64,000 bases of DNA, from positions 248,001 through 312,000 of the forward strand of contig JAJTUP010000051.1 of assembly GCA_021399435.1 (NCBI GenBank), written 5' to 3'. The position numbers and the translations under genes were made by a program. Source of the DNA: Diaporthe sp. PMI_573 (taxonomy: Eukaryota; Ascomycota; Sordariomycetes; Diaporthales; Diaporthaceae). Every line of letters begins with the position of its first letter. The stretch's first letter is position 1. Under the pieces are notes generated by a model, which worked only from the letters and a program-made list of their open reading frames with translations, was not told the DNA's origin and did no database searches. Shown in pieces: positions 63,552-64,000 of the stretch.

Positions 63552-64000
63552 ATGGCAGGACACGCTTTCGAGAACTGCCCTCCGGCTTATGTCGACGGCA
63601 TCAAAACCAGTGATCGCACCGAGTTTCCCGGAACGCCCGCCTTCACTAATGGAGTCGCTCCGTGCCGCTTTCAGGGCGACATCGAAGAGCTCGAGGTGTT
63701 TGGAAACATGCCAAAGTCCATCCGCGGAACATATTATAGCATGGGCGTGGACAAGAGATTCCCTCCGATCCACGAAGATGACATCTTGTTCAATGGTGAC
63801 GGGGTCGTAGGGGCATATTATATCGCCGACGGCCATGTCGACTGGAAGCGGCGCTACGTGAAGAACGACCACTACATGGCCGAGTCCAAGGCTCGCAGGA
63901 GCTTGTTCGGCAGGTATCGCAACCCGTATACCGACGACCCCTCCGTAAAGGGGCTTATCCGCACGACCTCGAACACCAATATCGTCTTTTGGCGGGGTGT
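63552..64000 (+). CDS. Carotenoid-oxygenase family dioxygenase (5' part; runs off the window)
   Basis: The frame is open from ATG at 63552 to the window end, 149 codons. It reads GVAPCRFQGDIEELEVFGNM, PKSIRGTYYSMGVDKRFPPI, LFNGDGVVGAYYIADGHVDW and RTTSNTNIVFW. The pattern G-x-x-P-x-x-x-x-G-T-Y-Y followed by an (H/N)GDG-like motif and strand belongs to RPE65/carotenoid cleavage oxygenases. Fungal members with this N-terminus include lignostilbene/resveratrol dioxygenases (CAO-1), which split a stilbene double bond into two aldehydes using Fe(II) held by four His. Those His lie beyond the window, so activity and substrate cannot be checked here. Confidence 0.85.
   Translation, partial: MAGHAFENCPPAYVDGIKTSDRTEFPGTPAFTNGVAPCRFQGDIEELEVFGNMPKSIRGTYYSMGVDKRFPPIHEDDILFNGDGVVGAYYIADGHVDWKRRYVKNDHYMAESKARRSLFGRYRNPYTDDPSVKGLIRTTSNTNIVFWRG

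Overview
The window is nuclear DNA of a filamentous ascomycete (Pezizomycotina), probably a plant-associated or saprotrophic Sordariomycete. The evidence is short introns (mostly 50-110 nt) with fungal donor, branch and acceptor motifs, HET and STAND/NLR-type genes, a family PL3 pectate lyase, fungal-only families such as DUF3632, and AT-rich blocks with the C-to-T signature of repeat-induced point mutation (RIP). Most multi-exon models below were built by hand from reading-frame continuity, splice sites and family resemblance. No database search or RNA evidence was available.

Layout. 1-2689: the 5' part of a TesB-like acyl-CoA thioesterase, divergent from a DHA2-type MFS exporter. 3455-7046: a fungal-only membrane protein and an F-box protein. 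8546-11291: the broken 5' half of an NLR gene running into an alpha/beta hydrolase. 11878-13979: a secreted GMC oxidoreductase with a probable GC-AG intron. 14.8-18.3 kb: decayed ankyrin-repeat DNA around a small secreted NTF2-like protein. 18496-19841: a protein with a fungal NLR-type N-terminal domain. 20890-23351: a long-chain alcohol oxidase. 25353-26282: an orphan fragment of the mitofusin gene FZO1.

26924-35013 is a nested transposon island. A Tc1/mariner-class pogo/Fot1-like DNA transposon with 24-bp terminal inverted repeats and a TA duplication was split by a 6.2-kb Ty3/gypsy chromovirus with 414-bp LTRs, an ATAAA duplication and a C-terminal chromodomain. Both are heavily RIP-mutated. 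The retroelement carries an 11-nt Tf1-style self-priming pair and telomere-like repeats in its LTRs.

35891-44938: a HET-domain protein, an unassigned repeat and an MFS relic, a DUF3632 protein, an MCT-like transporter and an M14 carboxypeptidase. 46.2-49.7 kb: an FCF2-like pseudogene and other decayed coding DNA. 50237-52456: a small two-helix membrane protein and a PL3 pectate lyase.

53625-64000 looks like an aromatic-catabolism neighbourhood. A vanillyl-alcohol oxidase and an aldehyde dehydrogenase share a divergent promoter. Further on, a double NTF2/SnoaL-like protein and a carotenoid-oxygenase-family dioxygenase (cut by the window end) share another. A plausible reading is stilbene or lignin-derived side chains cleaved to vanillin-type aldehydes, vanillyl alcohols oxidised to the same aldehydes, and the aldehydes oxidised to acids. 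The enzyme families are clear from the sequence; the joint pathway is inference.
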